Positions 25,684 through 35,126 are shown, counted from the stretch's first letter. The stretch is 64,000 nt of DNA from Candidatus Zixiibacteriota bacterium (GCA_020351995.1 CP070674.1:1150022-1214021), one strand, 5' to 3'. The notes: a model not told the origin generated them from the sequence alone. A program made the numbers and translations.

Positions 25684-28287
25684 TTACATGATTACAACCA
25701 ATTTGCCGATCTGGGTCTCGCCTCCGGGGGTCTCCACAGTCCAGTAATACAGGCCCGAAGTTATCATCTGGGTATTACGCGTGATCATGTTCCAGGTTTC
25801 GTGCGAGGCGGTCGGATCATCCACCGGGACGTCATGGTCGAGTTCGCGGATCAGATCACCGTCTAACGAGTAAATCCTAATGGTACATTTAGGGGGGAGG
25901 TTGGCGAAATTAATGGCTCGCACGCGGTCATTGGGCCGGTCCGAGTCGGTACGACCCTCGAAGCCGGCATCACGGTAATTGGCATCACCGCGATAGGGAT
26001 TCGGGTATACATAGACTTTCAGATCATGGGTGAGAACGTCACCTGCGGTTCGGTCAGGGTATGCGCATTTCCCGCCCAGGGTTACGGCACTCTCCAACGA
26101 CTGCAACTCCGCCTTAGGTGAGCCGAAGTCAAAGGCTGTTACGTTGACCCAATAGGATATCGTTGGTAACAGGTTATCCAGAGTTATTTCGTACTCGAAA
26201 TACTTGAAGTATCCGTCTTCGGTAAGCTCGTCGGGATTGGCAGAATCCGGATTCAGACTTGATGGATAGGTTTGATTCGGGTAGGTCTTGACCAGTGATA
26301 CCCCGGTTCCCTCTCCGGAGACGTTGAAATCCTGTGGCACGAAATAGAACACCGAGTCAGGAAAGAGCGGATGCGTGTACGGGTTGTCACGGGAGTAGAG
26401 CATGGGGTCAAATAGCTGGTCCTCGCAGGAGGCTCCGTAGAGACACCTGAGCGAGTCAATAGAATAAGGAATGTCCAAAAGTCGATATTCGTCGCCGGTC
26501 CACACATATTTGTTGTAATCTTCCCGGTCGTAGGATGCCACCAGGCTGTAGCTGGATTCTCTCTCATCGAGGCCCACATAGACCCGGTAGCCTTCAAAAT
26601 CACAAATACGGGAGAATACGTCTCGGGTCGTTTCCGAGCGAAAGCCGTTGATGCGCACGTGAATACTGCCCACCGACGGTTCGAGCCAGAACTCGGGCCC
26701 GGGTGGAGGAGAGGCGCCGCGGAAATCGGGGACGCCATCACCTTCGTACCAGATGAACTCACAGTCGGAGGCGTTAAAATCCTCGATTTCTATAGTATCG
26801 GCGATGTTTTCAAGACTGTAGGCTAATGAGTCGTCGCAGCACAAGCGCACTTTCCCTTCATATCCGTCGCCATCGGTGTCAATTCCCGGGTTATCATAAA
26901 TTCGCCCGGCCCAGGCCGCGTTCAGGGCCATATCGTCAAAGTTTATGTTATCATAGAAACTGGCAGGTTGCCCCGGCAGGTAGTTGATGTTAGCCGGGTT
27001 TTGGTGGAAATCCTGTCCGGCAACGTAAGCAAACGAGAGCGGCAGTCGCTCTCCCGGATCGATGTCGAACGGTCCAAACGAGAGCAGGTATCGAGTGTCA
27101 AAGCCATCAGCGAAATCTCCGGCCAGCTCTGCGGAGGGCAGTAGCCAGATTGGGTCGTTGGCACTAATAGAGGACGTATAGATCTGGTCATAGTCGAATT
27201 CCCGATTTCGCATCTGGTAATAGGAGTTAGCGTCTCCCATCGGGGTACCCAGACCGCCGGTTCCGAAATCCCTGAACTCTTCTTCCCATCGTCCGGTCAA
27301 GGGCCGTTCCCGGGGACCAAAGTCTAAGACGGACGAGGAGTTACTTATCCACCAGTTGAAGGAAACGTCGAGCTCGTCCGATGGAGTGCGCACAATCCGC
27401 GTACCGGTCACATGGGGAACCGACAACTCGGTGTAAATTCCTCCCTCCGGATCACCGTCGTTATCCGCTATCCAGGCGATGTTGACTGTGTCCCAGTACT
27501 GGCAGCCGCCATAATAGCGGGGAAAGGCTTCTACGAATCCGCATATATCGTCCCTGTAGCCGCCGCTTGAACTGGACTGACCAAAATATACGTCAGCGTC
27601 AACATAGATGCCCATGTAAACATCTTCAAGTCGGGTTCGTCCGATGTTTCGCACCGTATAGTCGAACAGCACAAAATCCTCAGCGTACGAATAGGACCAC
27701 GCATATGAACGCTGGGTCACTTCTATGTTCAGCGGGACGTGCGGCCGCCCCGACCAGTCATTGTCTACGTTGGCCGTCAATGTGTCATAATACACCATAA
27801 TGTAGTCTTCTTCGGACACGGCTCCCTCCAGAAGAGAGGGGTCGCTGCCGCTTATGGACTTCTTCCTGATTTCTCCTATACCCTCGATATCAGGACTGAA
27901 CTCCCGGCCCCACGACCACCCTGTGGCGGCCATAGATACCAGTGTATCACGGCCGACAATGGCACCAATCCAGAACGCCCCAGCGTACAGATACCTTGTG
28001 TTGGAGCCTTTGGGATACTCGCATGATGGAATCATCTCATCGGTGAAGAAATCCGCGCCGGAGGTCGCAAAGCCCGTGCCGAATGACCCATTGTTGCAGA
28101 TGCACAGAACCATCCGGCCGATTCGATGTCCCACGGCACCGTAGGCCGGAGCGTCGCGGAGCTGTATGGCTGGAGTGAATGATTTGTCCGATAAATCTAC
28201 CGGGCCCCTGGCACCGACCGCGGAGGGAATAATAGTAACGCAAAGAAATAATATGGCGTAGTAGTATAGTCGAATTTTCCCTAACAT
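25684..28287 (-). CDS. Array paralogue P9: large secreted protein with YPNP-type C-terminal domain
   Basis: 867 aa from the ATG at 28287. AAAGG abuts the ATG and GAAGG lies 9 bases upstream. Signal peptide MLGKIRLYYYAILFLCVTIIPSAVGA. Motifs: SEEDYIMVYYDT, VTQRSYAWSYSYAEDF, DNDGDP, DNPGIDTDGDGYEG (about 462), CCDDSLAYSLENIADTIEI loop, GDGVPDFRG, FEGYRVYVGLDERE (about 561), YPNPYRGDANYRDAGFEGR (about 758), ending GKLVVIM. It is the first gene of the array in the direction of transcription, with a 5' region of about 190 bp below the M16-operon terminator. Function unknown. Confidence 0.85.
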   Translation of the reverse strand: MLGKIRLYYYAILFLCVTIIPSAVGARGPVDLSDKSFTPAIQLRDAPAYGAVGHRIGRMVLCICNNGSFGTGFATSGADFFTDEMIPSCEYPKGSNTRYLYAGAFWIGAIVGRDTLVSMAATGWSWGREFSPDIEGIGEIRKKSISGSDPSLLEGAVSEEDYIMVYYDTLTANVDNDWSGRPHVPLNIEVTQRSYAWSYSYAEDFVLFDYTVRNIGRTRLEDVYMGIYVDADVYFGQSSSSGGYRDDICGFVEAFPRYYGGCQYWDTVNIAWIADNDGDPEGGIYTELSVPHVTGTRIVRTPSDELDVSFNWWISNSSSVLDFGPRERPLTGRWEEEFRDFGTGGLGTPMGDANSYYQMRNREFDYDQIYTSSISANDPIWLLPSAELAGDFADGFDTRYLLSFGPFDIDPGERLPLSFAYVAGQDFHQNPANINYLPGQPASFYDNINFDDMALNAAWAGRIYDNPGIDTDGDGYEGKVRLCCDDSLAYSLENIADTIEIEDFNASDCEFIWYEGDGVPDFRGASPPPGPEFWLEPSVGSIHVRINGFRSETTRDVFSRICDFEGYRVYVGLDERESSYSLVASYDREDYNKYVWTGDEYRLLDIPYSIDSLRCLYGASCEDQLFDPMLYSRDNPYTHPLFPDSVFYFVPQDFNVSGEGTGVSLVKTYPNQTYPSSLNPDSANPDELTEDGYFKYFEYEITLDNLLPTISYWVNVTAFDFGSPKAELQSLESAVTLGGKCAYPDRTAGDVLTHDLKVYVYPNPYRGDANYRDAGFEGRTDSDRPNDRVRAINFANLPPKCTIRIYSLDGDLIRELDHDVPVDDPTASHETWNMITRNTQMITSGLYYWTVETPGGETQIGKLVVIM

Positions 28288-28482
28288 CCTTTGAGCCTTC
28301 GTGTTGCCTTACTGAGTATTGACGTTCAGCAGCGCCCGGATGTTTAGTGGATATGCGGGCGCCCTTATCTTATAAACTTAATAATATATGAAACTATTAC
28401 CAGAGGGACAAGGTATTTCGGGGCATCGGGCGATCAGGTTCCAGCTCGCGATGGTAAATCTTCTGCCGCTGAGTCAAATAAG

Positions 28483-28511
28483 AAAACCGGTCAGGGAGGC
28501 TAACCGGTTTT
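28483..28511 (-). terminator. Intrinsic terminator of the M16 peptidase operon
   Basis: Arms AAAACCGGT (28483-28491) and ACCGGTTTT (28503-28511) flank an 11-base loop; on the minus strand the stem runs into CTTATTT. It lies 22 bp after the stop of the M16 gene and separates the peptidase operon from the P9-P1 array. Confidence 0.8.
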
Positions 28512-28533
28512 TGATCGATCATTATCGGACTCG

Positions 28534-30672
28534 CTATTGCGGTTTCTGAAACGCGTCGGGTGATAACTCAGCGTTTACCTGAAGCTCAGATACCGTCTCT
28601 GTCGCGAAATGAGTGCCATTCTCGATTTTCTTAATTGTCGTTGGCAGAGACACACCCTCAACCTCTGTGAAGTCGACATAGACTTCATCCATTATGCCCG
28701 GACCATAGGCCGTCATGCCGTAGTAGCTGCGGGTGACCACCCTTCCTTCGGCGTTTACGCCAAGGCGGCAGATGGCGTCTCCGTCGGGATTCACGATTGA
28801 AATGTACTCAACCTGGATTTCATCAATTACGTCGGGGCCGGTATATACCGGTTGATAATAGGGAGCGTCGGCGTGCTGAAAGATGCTGATCACATCACGG
28901 CGCATTTCATTACCTGTCTCCTCGAGCTCGGACTCGTTCATGGCTACAATGTCCCCGCGGGGGCCGGTTTTCCAACCAACTTCGCCGTCGTAAATATCGT
29001 ATATGCTCACTCCGTGCATGATAATCTCATTTCGTTTCTTATCCGGATAGCTGATAGCGGCCACGCGGCCCGCGTCCAACACGTAACCATCAGCGTCGAC
29101 ATGGATGTCGCTTTTGAGGGAGATAGTCTTTATCTTTTTGAAGTTTTCGAATCCGCCGGCCAGTTCGATCGCTTTGTCGAGAAGCGCTTTCCCTTTTTCG
29201 AGGTTCTCGGTGGTCGTCTCCGTCTGTTGCTGCTCGACCGCGGGAGGGATCGTGATATCAATAGTATCGACCGGTCCGAGTCCGAGGCTATCGAGCGGTA
29301 GGCCGAATTCAGCGGCGTTCCCGACTATAAGAACTATCATCTCGTCCGGGCGAAGATTATTGATGGCAGCCTGTTGTATGTCTTCCGGTGTTACCTTTTC
29401 GATTTTGTCTTTCAGCTGGTGAAGAAAGTCGGCCGGCAATCCAAAGAAATCATAGTTCATCATGCGGTTGATCACTTCGGATTTGGAGTCAAAGTTGAAG
29501 ACGAAGGAATTCAAGAATCCGTCTTTTCCTTTTTTCATCTCAACGTCGGTTGGCAGGTCTGTCTGCATCGATTTTATCTGCTTTATCATTTCGTGGGCCG
29601 CCAGAATGGCAGTGGAAGGTTTTGTCGAAGCGTCGGCCCAGAATATGCCGGGATAACTAATATGGGAATCGAATGAACCTTCGGTAGTATAGGCCAGGCC
29701 GAGTTTCGTGCGGACGGCATCGGTAATGCGACTGCCAAAATCTTCACCCAGGATGCTGTTCATAACGATTCGATCAGCAAAATCGGGATCGCCTACAAGT
29801 CCGCCGATGTGGCCCATCTTTATGTAAGCCTGCTCGACGTCGGTTTTCTCTATGTAGTACACCTTGCTGCGCCGTTCGTACTCAACGGCGGGAACATCCG
29901 GTACAGGAAGGTTAACGGGGGGCCAGAAACCAAACAGCCGGTCGATCTTTTTGAGCATCTCCTTCTTATCAAAATCGCCCCACACAGCCAGCTGGATATT
30001 GTCCGGATGAAAGTAAGCCATGTGAAAATGGACTAAATCATCGCGAGTTACGGCATCGATGGTGGCATACTCGACGTGGCGGGCATATGGTGATTCGGGG
30101 CCATAGATTAGCTTCGCGAACTCCCTGTTTCCGATGGCTGTAATGAAATCGTTGCGGCGAGCTATCGATGTACGATGCTGCATTTTGGCCAGTTCAATTT
30201 TGTCCTCGTCAAATACCGGGTACCGCAGAACCTGAGCCAGGACCTGCAGCCCGGTGTCGGCGTATTCGCTGAGAACATTCATGTAAGCCGATCCGGAGGT
30301 GGTGCCGATGTTGGTTTCAACCGAAGCCCCGATAGCCTCCAGCATTTCGTCGATCTCATCGCCGGTCCACTTCTCGGTGCCACCGATTCTCATTACCGTG
30401 CCGCAGATCGAAGCCAGCCCGGTCTTCTCGGTCGGTTCAAGGTGGGCACCGCAGTTAATGCGCGCCGACGCGCTCACAACGGGAAGCGATCGGTCTTCGA
30501 GCAAGTATACACGCATGCCGTTATCAAGTGTAACGGTTTCAACATCCGGAATCTGAATCTTATTGAGTTTAGGAAACTCCAGGCTCTCGATATCCTGTGC
30601 CGTCACGCTCGCGGCTCCGGCCAGCGAGAGAACAACACCGAGAGATATTGTCAGTACTACTTTCTTAATCAT
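28534..30672 (-). CDS. M16-family peptidase-like subunit without zinc motif, with extra C-terminal domain
   Basis: 712 aa. Two ATGs are adjacent; the second (30672) sits 7 bases from AGGAGG and is preferred. Signal peptide IKKVVLTISLGVVLSLAGAASVTA. Residues about 30-470 form the two-lobed M16 fold (VETVTLDNGMRVYLLEDRSL near the start). Where active members have HxxEH, this one has GLASICGTV, so the zinc site is lost. That is the usual non-catalytic partner of a heterodimeric M16 protease. After residue 480 there is an additional domain of about 230 residues (EKGKALLDKAIELAGGFENF...) that resembles the LolA/outer-membrane-lipoprotein-sorting type of beta fold; this is an inference from pattern only. 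It lies 14 bp downstream of the catalytic subunit gene in one operon. Confidence 0.85.
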   Translation of the reverse strand: MIKKVVLTISLGVVLSLAGAASVTAQDIESLEFPKLNKIQIPDVETVTLDNGMRVYLLEDRSLPVVSASARINCGAHLEPTEKTGLASICGTVMRIGGTEKWTGDEIDEMLEAIGASVETNIGTTSGSAYMNVLSEYADTGLQVLAQVLRYPVFDEDKIELAKMQHRTSIARRNDFITAIGNREFAKLIYGPESPYARHVEYATIDAVTRDDLVHFHMAYFHPDNIQLAVWGDFDKKEMLKKIDRLFGFWPPVNLPVPDVPAVEYERRSKVYYIEKTDVEQAYIKMGHIGGLVGDPDFADRIVMNSILGEDFGSRITDAVRTKLGLAYTTEGSFDSHISYPGIFWADASTKPSTAILAAHEMIKQIKSMQTDLPTDVEMKKGKDGFLNSFVFNFDSKSEVINRMMNYDFFGLPADFLHQLKDKIEKVTPEDIQQAAINNLRPDEMIVLIVGNAAEFGLPLDSLGLGPVDTIDITIPPAVEQQQTETTTENLEKGKALLDKAIELAGGFENFKKIKTISLKSDIHVDADGYVLDAGRVAAISYPDKKRNEIIMHGVSIYDIYDGEVGWKTGPRGDIVAMNESELEETGNEMRRDVISIFQHADAPYYQPVYTGPDVIDEIQVEYISIVNPDGDAICRLGVNAEGRVVTRSYYGMTAYGPGIMDEVYVDFTEVEGVSLPTTIKKIENGTHFATETVSELQVNAELSPDAFQKPQ

Positions 30673-30686
30673 CATTTACCTCCTGG

Positions 30687-32192
30687 CTATCCTTCAACGG
30701 TGTTCAGCTTCGCTACCGAACGGTTCTTTTTGGTCAGGTATTTCTGAGCGACTCGCTGGATATCCTCAGGAGTGACTGCGTTTATCTTGTCGAGCTGCCG
30801 GAACAGCTCGCGCCAGTCACCGTAGCCAGTCTGATAACCACAGAGTTGCATAGCCAGCCCCATGTTACTGCCCAGGCTGTTGACAAAAGCCGCCTTGGCT
30901 CTGGCCTTGATTTTCTCGACTTCCTCGACAGGAATTACTTCCTGACGTATCTTTTCAACCTCGGTGAAAATCTGCTCTTCGCATTCCTCGTTGGTATGAT
31001 TCGGTGACGGTATAGCAAAGGCTACAAGCATGCTTGGATACTTGCTTGCCGGCCAGCCTATTAGCGCCACCGAGGTCGCCGCGATCTTCTTTTCTTTGAC
31101 CAGGTTTGTATAGAGTAGCGACGTCCGACCCTTCCCCAGGTAGTCCGTCAGCGCTTCAAGAGCGGGCCAGTCAGGGTGGGTGTCCTCGCACACGTGCCAT
31201 CCGGCAACAAAAAACGGTTGGGCCCGATCCTCCAGTTCGAGACGACGCTCGCCTTTCTGCTCCGGCTCGACGGTGGCGAAAGCCTCCGGTTTGGGGCGTG
31301 CCGTGAGCCGACCCCAGTATTTCTGAGCCAGCTTGAAGACGTTTTTAGGATTCACATCTCCAACAATAGCCACGACCATGTTGGAAGGGACATAGTACTT
31401 ATCGAAGTAGGCCTTAGCGGCATCGCGCGTATAGTTCTGAATGTCCGACATATGGCCGTCAATGGTCACGCCGTAGGGATGGGCCTTGTATGCTATTCCC
31501 ATCAGGCTCCATATTGTGCGCATAATAGGGTTGTTCTCAAGCGTTTGGCGGCGTTCCTCCGCGATCACATCACGCTCGCGATACATTTCGCGCAGAACCG
31601 GGTTTAGGAATCTCTCAGATTCCGTGGCCATCCAGAGCTCAACTTTGTTCGACGGCAAACTCATCATATACATAGTCTGGTCTTTACTGGTGCCGGCATT
31701 GAGCCCCTGTACCCCATGCGCCTGCAGCTTCAGCTGGAAATCATTGGTGACTACATACTGACCCGCGGCTTCCACGGCATCGGCGAACGCGTTTTCGAGT
31801 TCAGCCAGACGCGTCGAGTCGGCTCGGATGCCCTTCTTGCGCTCCTCTCTCAACTCGTACCATATGGAGTCCTCTACGCGCATCGCTTCCAGTTCGGCGT
31901 TGATGTCAGTCGTGCCGATTTCCCTGGTGCCCTTAAAAGCCATATGCTCGAACATATGCGCCAGACCAGTATATTCCTTGGGGTCATTAACACCGCCGAC
32001 ATCTACCCACGTCACAAAGGATACCACCGGGGCATCGTGACGCTCCATAATAAGAATCTTCAGTCCGTTATCGAGTTCGTATTCGCTAACGGCTTTCTCA
32101 AGCTCGCTGAAATCAAATGCCAATGGCATTGACGCCAGCATCAGAATAACGCTCGCTGTAAGCAACATTACTCTCAGGCGCCTTTGATTCAT
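30687..32192 (-). CDS. M16-family zinc metallopeptidase, catalytic subunit
   Basis: 501 aa from the ATG at 32192, fixed by AGGAGG seven bases upstream; the frame is open further but the extra residues have no signal character. A signal peptide (RLRVMLLTASVILMLASMPLA) indicates export to the periplasm. The inverted zinc motif HMFEH is at residues 79-83 in GLAHMFEHMAFKGT. The third ligand Glu is in YRERDVIAEERR, and an insertion of about 60 residues lies between the two, longer than in the smallest members. Together with the following non-catalytic subunit it should form an M16 heterodimer that degrades or trims peptides. Substrates are unknown. Confidence 0.9.
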   Translation of the reverse strand: MNQRRLRVMLLTASVILMLASMPLAFDFSELEKAVSEYELDNGLKILIMERHDAPVVSFVTWVDVGGVNDPKEYTGLAHMFEHMAFKGTREIGTTDINAELEAMRVEDSIWYELREERKKGIRADSTRLAELENAFADAVEAAGQYVVTNDFQLKLQAHGVQGLNAGTSKDQTMYMMSLPSNKVELWMATESERFLNPVLREMYRERDVIAEERRQTLENNPIMRTIWSLMGIAYKAHPYGVTIDGHMSDIQNYTRDAAKAYFDKYYVPSNMVVAIVGDVNPKNVFKLAQKYWGRLTARPKPEAFATVEPEQKGERRLELEDRAQPFFVAGWHVCEDTHPDWPALEALTDYLGKGRTSLLYTNLVKEKKIAATSVALIGWPASKYPSMLVAFAIPSPNHTNEECEEQIFTEVEKIRQEVIPVEEVEKIKARAKAAFVNSLGSNMGLAMQLCGYQTGYGDWRELFRQLDKINAVTPEDIQRVAQKYLTKKNRSVAKLNTVEG

Positions 32193-32376
32193 CAGTTCCT
32201 CCTGTATTTGTCTTCTTATTGCCTTACTTTGAAACCTATAATTACGACCAGCACAGACCCTTGTCAAGCCATTACTGACATGAGCACGGTCTGATATTTC
32301 TTATACCGCGAAAGCTATGCTCTGTAACGGTTGTAGTGAATATTGGGAAGAAGTGGCACGCAACGCGCGTGTGACG

Positions 32377-34929
32377 TTACCACCACGAGATCAGCTTGGG
32401 TTTGATTGTGTGCGGTAGGTTCTCGTTTTTGGGTATAATCCGGGCAGTGATTCCGAATCTACCTGATTCAGTACATGTAACCTCGCCCGAAAAACTGTAC
32501 ACACCATTATCGCCGCCGACGAGGGCCGCGGCAGCCGGGTGGTAACCGAGAATCTGCTCTTGAGAATTGAGTTTGCCGGATACGATCTCGACCGTCACAT
32601 CATTCGGATTTATTTCGCCAAGAGTGACATCAATTTTAATGGGGAATTTCTGGCCTACGTGCAGGGTTCCGCCGATATCGGGTATGTCTACGTTGCGAAT
32701 AGCGATCTTGTCCCAGCTGTCGCTCATTCGTTTCATCCAGCCGGTTACTTCGCGTGTAAGGGCAAAATCATTTTCACTCAGTCTTCGCCCGGCGTTGATG
32801 GCGGGCAGATAGAATCTTTCGGTATAATCGATAGCCATGCGGTGGGTCGAATAATGTTCGCCAGCCATATGGATGGCGGCTTTCATCTTGGCGATCCACT
32901 TGGAGGGGAGACCTATCTCATTGCGTTCGTAAAAGAGAGGTATCACCTCGCGTTCCAGGGTCGTGTACAACATCTCCGCTTCGAGCCGATCCTGCGTTTC
33001 AACATTGTCATACTCTTCGCCATTGCCAATCTTGAACCCGGTTTCGTCTTTGTAACCTTCGTCCCACCACCCGTCAAGAATGGACAGATGCACGGCCCCG
33101 TTCAAGGCAGCCTTCATACCGGATGTCCCGGAAGCCTCCAGCGGCCGACGAGGGTTATTGAGCCAGACGTCGGCTCCCTGAACCAGATACCGGGCGACAT
33201 TGATGTCGTAATCCTCCAGGAAAATAATGCGATTACGGAATCGCTCTTCGGAGGCAAAGGTAACAATCTGCTTAATGATTTCCTTGCCGGGATTATCAAG
33301 TGGGTGAGCCTTACCCGATATCAGGATCTGGACGGGATATTTCTGATTATTGATTATCTTGTCCAGCCGATCGAGGTCGCTGAAGATCAGGCTGCCGCGC
33401 TTATAGGTCGAGAATCGTCTGGCGAAGCCAATCGTCAGAATCTGCGGATCGAGAATCTGATCGGCGCGTGCGATTTGAAGCTGTGAGGCTCCCCGACGGG
33501 CCAGCTGCCTCTTCAATTGCTTGCGGGCAAAGAACACCAGTCGCTCGCGGCGGCGATTATGTATTCGCCACAACTCCGCATCAGGGATCTTGAAAGACTC
33601 TCGCCAGACATCCAGCTCTCCCGGCCGTTCCTGGTAGCGCGTCCCGAAATACGATTCGTAGAGTTCTTTCATGTCATGGGAGATCCAGGAGAAGGTGTGC
33701 ACGCCGTTAGTTACCGAGGTGATGGGAACTTCTTCTTTGGGCAGTTCGGGCCAGATGTTGTGCCACATGTCCCTGGACACGCGACCGTGCAGCCGTGAGA
33801 CACCGTTGGCGAAAGCGGAGTATTTCAATGCTGCCACCGTCATACAGAAAGGTTCGGTCTCATCGCCGGGAATGACCCGACCGATAGCAAGGAATTCTTT
33901 CCACGTGATTCCGAGTTCGGATATCAACTTGCCGAGATATCGGTGCACCAGCACCGGGTCAAATTTCTCGTTGCCGGCCGCGACAGGGGTATGGGTAGTA
34001 AATACCGTAGTGGGCCAGATGTATTGCGAGGCCTCATCAAACGACAGATTCTTTTCCTGCATCAGATGACGAATACGCTCCAGTGTTAGAAACCAGGCGT
34101 GGCCCTCGTTCATGTGGTATATGGTCGGCTCAATATTCATCGCCCGGAGCGCCTTGACACCCCCTACACCCAGAATGATCTCCTGACGGATTCGCATGTC
34201 CTTATCGCCACCATATAGAACAGAGGTGATTTCGCGGCACTTCGAGGCGTTTTCGGGGATGTTGGTATCCAGCAGGTAGAGCGGCATGACCCCAACGTTG
34301 ACTTTCCAGAGCTGAATCCTCACCGGGGTACCGTCAAGATGAACGGTTACCTTGAGCGGCTCATCGTTTTCGGTTTTGACCGGTTCGACCGGCATATGGT
34401 ACCAGTCGTTTTCCTCGTACTTCTCCTGTTGCCATCCGTCGCTGGACAGGAACTGACGGAAGTAGCCATAGCGATATAGAAGCCCCACCGCCACCACTGG
34501 CAGGCCCAGGTCCGACGCGGCTTTAAGACTATCCCCGGAGAGGACCCCCAGGCCGCCCGAGTAAACCGGTAACCCTGTATCGAGACCGTATTCCAGCGAA
34601 AAATAGGCCACAGAACCAGGTTTGATATCCGGGTGCTTCTCAGCGAACCACTTCCGGGACGAGTGGTAACTTTTGAACTTCACATAAACCCGGTCCATAC
34701 TGGCGAGGAAGCCTTCATCGGCAGCGGCTTCTTCGAGCCTCTGCTGGGGAAGCCGGGATAGCATCTCGACCGGGTTTTGGGAGCACTCTTCCCAGATTTC
34801 GGGGTCCAGACGAATAAACAGGCGCACAATCTCCCAATTCCAGGAGTACCAGAGATTCTGAGCCATTTCCTGCAGGGGCGCTATTCGCTCGGGCAGTTTT
34901 GGCAGGACTAAGAACTGTTTTACTCGCAT
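32377..34929 (-). CDS. glgP: Alpha-glucan (glycogen/maltodextrin) phosphorylase, GT35
   Basis: 850 aa, matching the shorter alpha-glucan phosphorylase subfamily with the N-terminal segment NLWYSWNWEIVRLF that replaces the regulatory N-terminus of animal enzymes. It catalyses phosphorolysis of alpha-1,4-glucans to glucose-1-phosphate. Visible signatures are VAYFSLEYGLDTGLPVYSGGLGVLSGDSLKAA near residue 107, the nucleotide/PLP region EASGTSGMKAALNG with the PLP lysine, and GWWDEGY. It is cytoplasmic, with no signal peptide. It is divergent from the phosphofructokinase gene, in keeping with glycogen breakdown feeding glycolysis. Start: ATG at 34929 with AATAGG directly upstream. Confidence 0.95.
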   Translation of the reverse strand: MRVKQFLVLPKLPERIAPLQEMAQNLWYSWNWEIVRLFIRLDPEIWEECSQNPVEMLSRLPQQRLEEAAADEGFLASMDRVYVKFKSYHSSRKWFAEKHPDIKPGSVAYFSLEYGLDTGLPVYSGGLGVLSGDSLKAASDLGLPVVAVGLLYRYGYFRQFLSSDGWQQEKYEENDWYHMPVEPVKTENDEPLKVTVHLDGTPVRIQLWKVNVGVMPLYLLDTNIPENASKCREITSVLYGGDKDMRIRQEIILGVGGVKALRAMNIEPTIYHMNEGHAWFLTLERIRHLMQEKNLSFDEASQYIWPTTVFTTHTPVAAGNEKFDPVLVHRYLGKLISELGITWKEFLAIGRVIPGDETEPFCMTVAALKYSAFANGVSRLHGRVSRDMWHNIWPELPKEEVPITSVTNGVHTFSWISHDMKELYESYFGTRYQERPGELDVWRESFKIPDAELWRIHNRRRERLVFFARKQLKRQLARRGASQLQIARADQILDPQILTIGFARRFSTYKRGSLIFSDLDRLDKIINNQKYPVQILISGKAHPLDNPGKEIIKQIVTFASEERFRNRIIFLEDYDINVARYLVQGADVWLNNPRRPLEASGTSGMKAALNGAVHLSILDGWWDEGYKDETGFKIGNGEEYDNVETQDRLEAEMLYTTLEREVIPLFYERNEIGLPSKWIAKMKAAIHMAGEHYSTHRMAIDYTERFYLPAINAGRRLSENDFALTREVTGWMKRMSDSWDKIAIRNVDIPDIGGTLHVGQKFPIKIDVTLGEINPNDVTVEIVSGKLNSQEQILGYHPAAAALVGGDNGVYSFSGEVTCTESGRFGITARIIPKNENLPHTIKPKLISWW

Positions 34930-35070
34930 CCTATTTTCAAACCCTCAATTATCCGTCGTGGCTATTTCTTATATCTATTTATCGCCTAAATCAACAATTA
35001 TTTTATCCGGTGCCAACAGCATATGTATAACATGTCTCGAGGGCGGCGGGTTTACCTTATATATCGACAA

Positions 35071-35126
35071 AACGGGTCGGGTGCCTCGGCAAATTCCGCC
35101 CAACGGGTCTTTTTTTTCTTTTTTTG
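35071..35126 (+). promoter_or_regulatory. Possible 5' leader element of pfk
   Basis: Upstream of pfk there is a direct repeat AACGGGTC (35071-35078 and 35102-35109) around a G+C-rich element that can fold (GGG...CGG / CCGCCC, 35079-35101). It is followed by a T tract 35110-35125 broken by a single C. The layout recalls an intrinsic terminator or attenuator in a leader, but the stem is imperfect and 8 bases separate it from the T tract. Confidence 0.3.

Larger units (their letters stand above)
3673..28287 (-). repeat. Tandem array of nine paralogous secreted proteins (P1-P9)
   Basis: Nine full-length genes of about 2.6 kb stand head to tail on the minus strand over 24.6 kb with nothing else between them. 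Every copy keeps the same order of motifs: an H-x-x-G N-terminal motif, YP(K/R/Q)(N/G/D)S, SE(E/Q)D, W(S)-(Y/F)-(D/S/A)-(Y/N)-A-(E/D)-D-F, DNDG(D/N), FNWW, DFGPR, DNPG(V/I/F)DTD, GD(G/N)(V/I)PDF, FEGYRV(Y/H) and a YPNPY C-terminal domain. Identity between copies is visible in both protein and DNA. P1-P4 form one subgroup and P5-P9 another. A tenth copy lies 26 kb away at 54530. The array must have grown by repeated gene duplication. All nine frames are intact. Confidence 0.9.

Noticed and set aside
3673-28287. CRISPR array or insertion-sequence expansion as the cause of the repeats
   Set aside because: The repeats are 2.6-kb coding genes with diverged sequence. There are no short spaced repeats, transposases or terminal inverted repeats.
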